Of a stretch of 64,000 bases of DNA, positions 63,468 to 64,000 are shown piece after piece; position 1 is the first letter of the stretch, and each line of letters begins with the position of its first letter. The position numbers were made by a program, and so were the translations under genes. This DNA is from Streptomyces sp. SID13726 (GTDB lineage Bacteria; Actinomycetota; Actinomycetes; Streptomycetales; Streptomycetaceae). The notes beneath the pieces are model-generated. The model was not told the DNA's origin. It saw only the letters and a program-made list of their open reading frames with translations, and did not search any database. The DNA is taken from the NCBI RefSeq assembly GCF_010548375.1, contig NZ_JAAGLY010000027.1:1-64000 (forward strand), read 5' to 3'.

Positions 63468-64000
63468 CGGCGCTTCCCCGAGGGACGGCCACGGCCCCGG
63501 CCGCGGGACGCGGGCTGGGTGCGCGGACCGACCACGGCGTGGGCGTCGTCGTCCGGGCCGTCGGCGACGGGACGGGCGTCCGCGATCTCCTCCTCGGCGC
63601 CGGCCTGGGCACGCTTGGCCAGGACCCGCTTCTTGAGGGACTTCATCGCCGGCTCGAGTTCCTTGAGGTCGGCGACGAGCGGGGTGGCGATGAAGATCGA
63701 GGAGTACGCACCGGCGGCGAGGCCGACGAACAGCGACAGCGAGATGTCGTTGAGCGTGCCCGCGCCGAGGAAGCCGCCGCCGATGAACAGCAGGCCCGCC
63801 ACCGGCAGCAGCGCGACCACCGTGGTGTTGATGGAGCGGACCAGGGTGCTGTTGATCGAGCGGTTGGCGATGTCGCTGTAGGTCCAGCGGTTCTGCTTGG
63901 TGATGTCCTTCGTCTGCTCCTTGAGGGAGTCGAAGACGACCACCGTGTCGTAGAGCGAGTAACCGAGGATGGTCAGCAGACCGATCACCGTGCCCGGTGT
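63464..64000 (-). CDS. secF: Protein translocase subunit SecF, C-terminal part (partial)
   Basis: The 5' part lies beyond the window. Visible: GYSLYDTVVVFDSLKEQTKD (the SecF periplasm-facing segment), IANRSINSTLVRSINTTVVA, two or three transmembrane helices and a basic Arg/Gly-rich C-terminal tail (RGRGRGRPSGKRR). SecF works with SecD to drive protein export across the membrane. The frame continues to the window end without a stop. Confidence 0.96.
   Translation of the reverse strand, partial: TPGTVIGLLTILGYSLYDTVVVFDSLKEQTKDITKQNRWTYSDIANRSINSTLVRSINTTVVALLPVAGLLFIGGGFLGAGTLNDISLSLFVGLAAGAYSSIFIATPLVADLKELEPAMKSLKKRVLAKRAQAGAEEEIADARPVADGPDDDAHAVVGPRTQPASRGRGRGRPSGKRR

Overview
The window is a piece of a Streptomyces chromosome. 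The base composition is very GC-rich, third codon positions are almost always G or C, and GTG and TTG starts are frequent. The gene order matches what I recall of the S. coelicolor core region around SCO1463-SCO1515: rpe, fmt, priA, metK, coaBC, rpoZ, gmk, actinobacterial IHF, the pyr operon, bldD, nusB, efp, the aro operon, mltG, ruvX, alaS, rpsD, rarA, hisS, relA, apt and secF. The BldD protein carries the RGD-X8-RQDD cyclic-di-GMP motif, which is typical of a sporulating actinomycete.

Layout. 1-4.05 kb is accessory: the tail of an IS630-like transposase, a STAND/TPR protein with a 19-bp triple repeat upstream, a lipoprotein-type RNase with its barstar inhibitor, and a SorC-type regulator. 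4.1-12.8 kb holds rpe, an MMPL exporter flanked by two inverted copies of a dispersed repeat, the translation genes rsmB and fmt, a small HTH protein and priA. 12.98-18.12 kb is a five-kilobase insert between priA and metK: XRE/TPR regulator, TIR protein, NTPase and membrane protein in one tight run. 18.2-24.5 kb carries metK, coaBC, rpoZ, gmk, IHF, pyrF and pyrD. 24.6-32.5 kb carries carB, carA, a membrane protein, pyrC, pyrB and pyrR. All of the pyrimidine genes point left and start at pyrR. bldD reads right from 32.8 kb. 33.5-46.6 kb is nusB, efp, a peptidase-like gene, an ATPase, aroB-K-C-E, mltG, ruvX, alaS and two small membrane proteins. 46.7-55.7 kb has a second STAND protein, rpsD, rarA, a VKOR-family protein, and an ABC transporter plus two-component system operon with a broken duplicate of the regulator's HTH behind it. 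55.7-64 kb has hisS, an MBL hydrolase, a cyclophilin, a DUF349 protein, relA, apt and the end of secF.

How genes work together. pyrR, pyrB, pyrC, carA, carB, pyrD and pyrF supply nearly all UMP synthesis steps encoded here, and a PyrR-type RNA element covers the pyrR ribosome binding site. aroC, aroK and aroB overlap as a shikimate operon, with aroE and mltG just upstream. relA and apt handle stringent response and purine salvage, as in many actinobacteria. BldD probably controls its own promoter.

The most interesting part is the priA-metK insert. The TIR protein keeps the catalytic Glu context of NAD-cleaving TIR domains. Its C-terminal tail and the N-terminus of the NTPase encoded next to it share a nine-residue pattern, H-(S/T)-G-x-G-(D/N)-Q-x-N. 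This effector-tail and sensor-head matching is the layout of amyloid-type or homotypic signalling pairs in bacterial immune systems. I therefore propose the insert as a candidate NTPase-gated TIR conflict system, an inference that needs testing.
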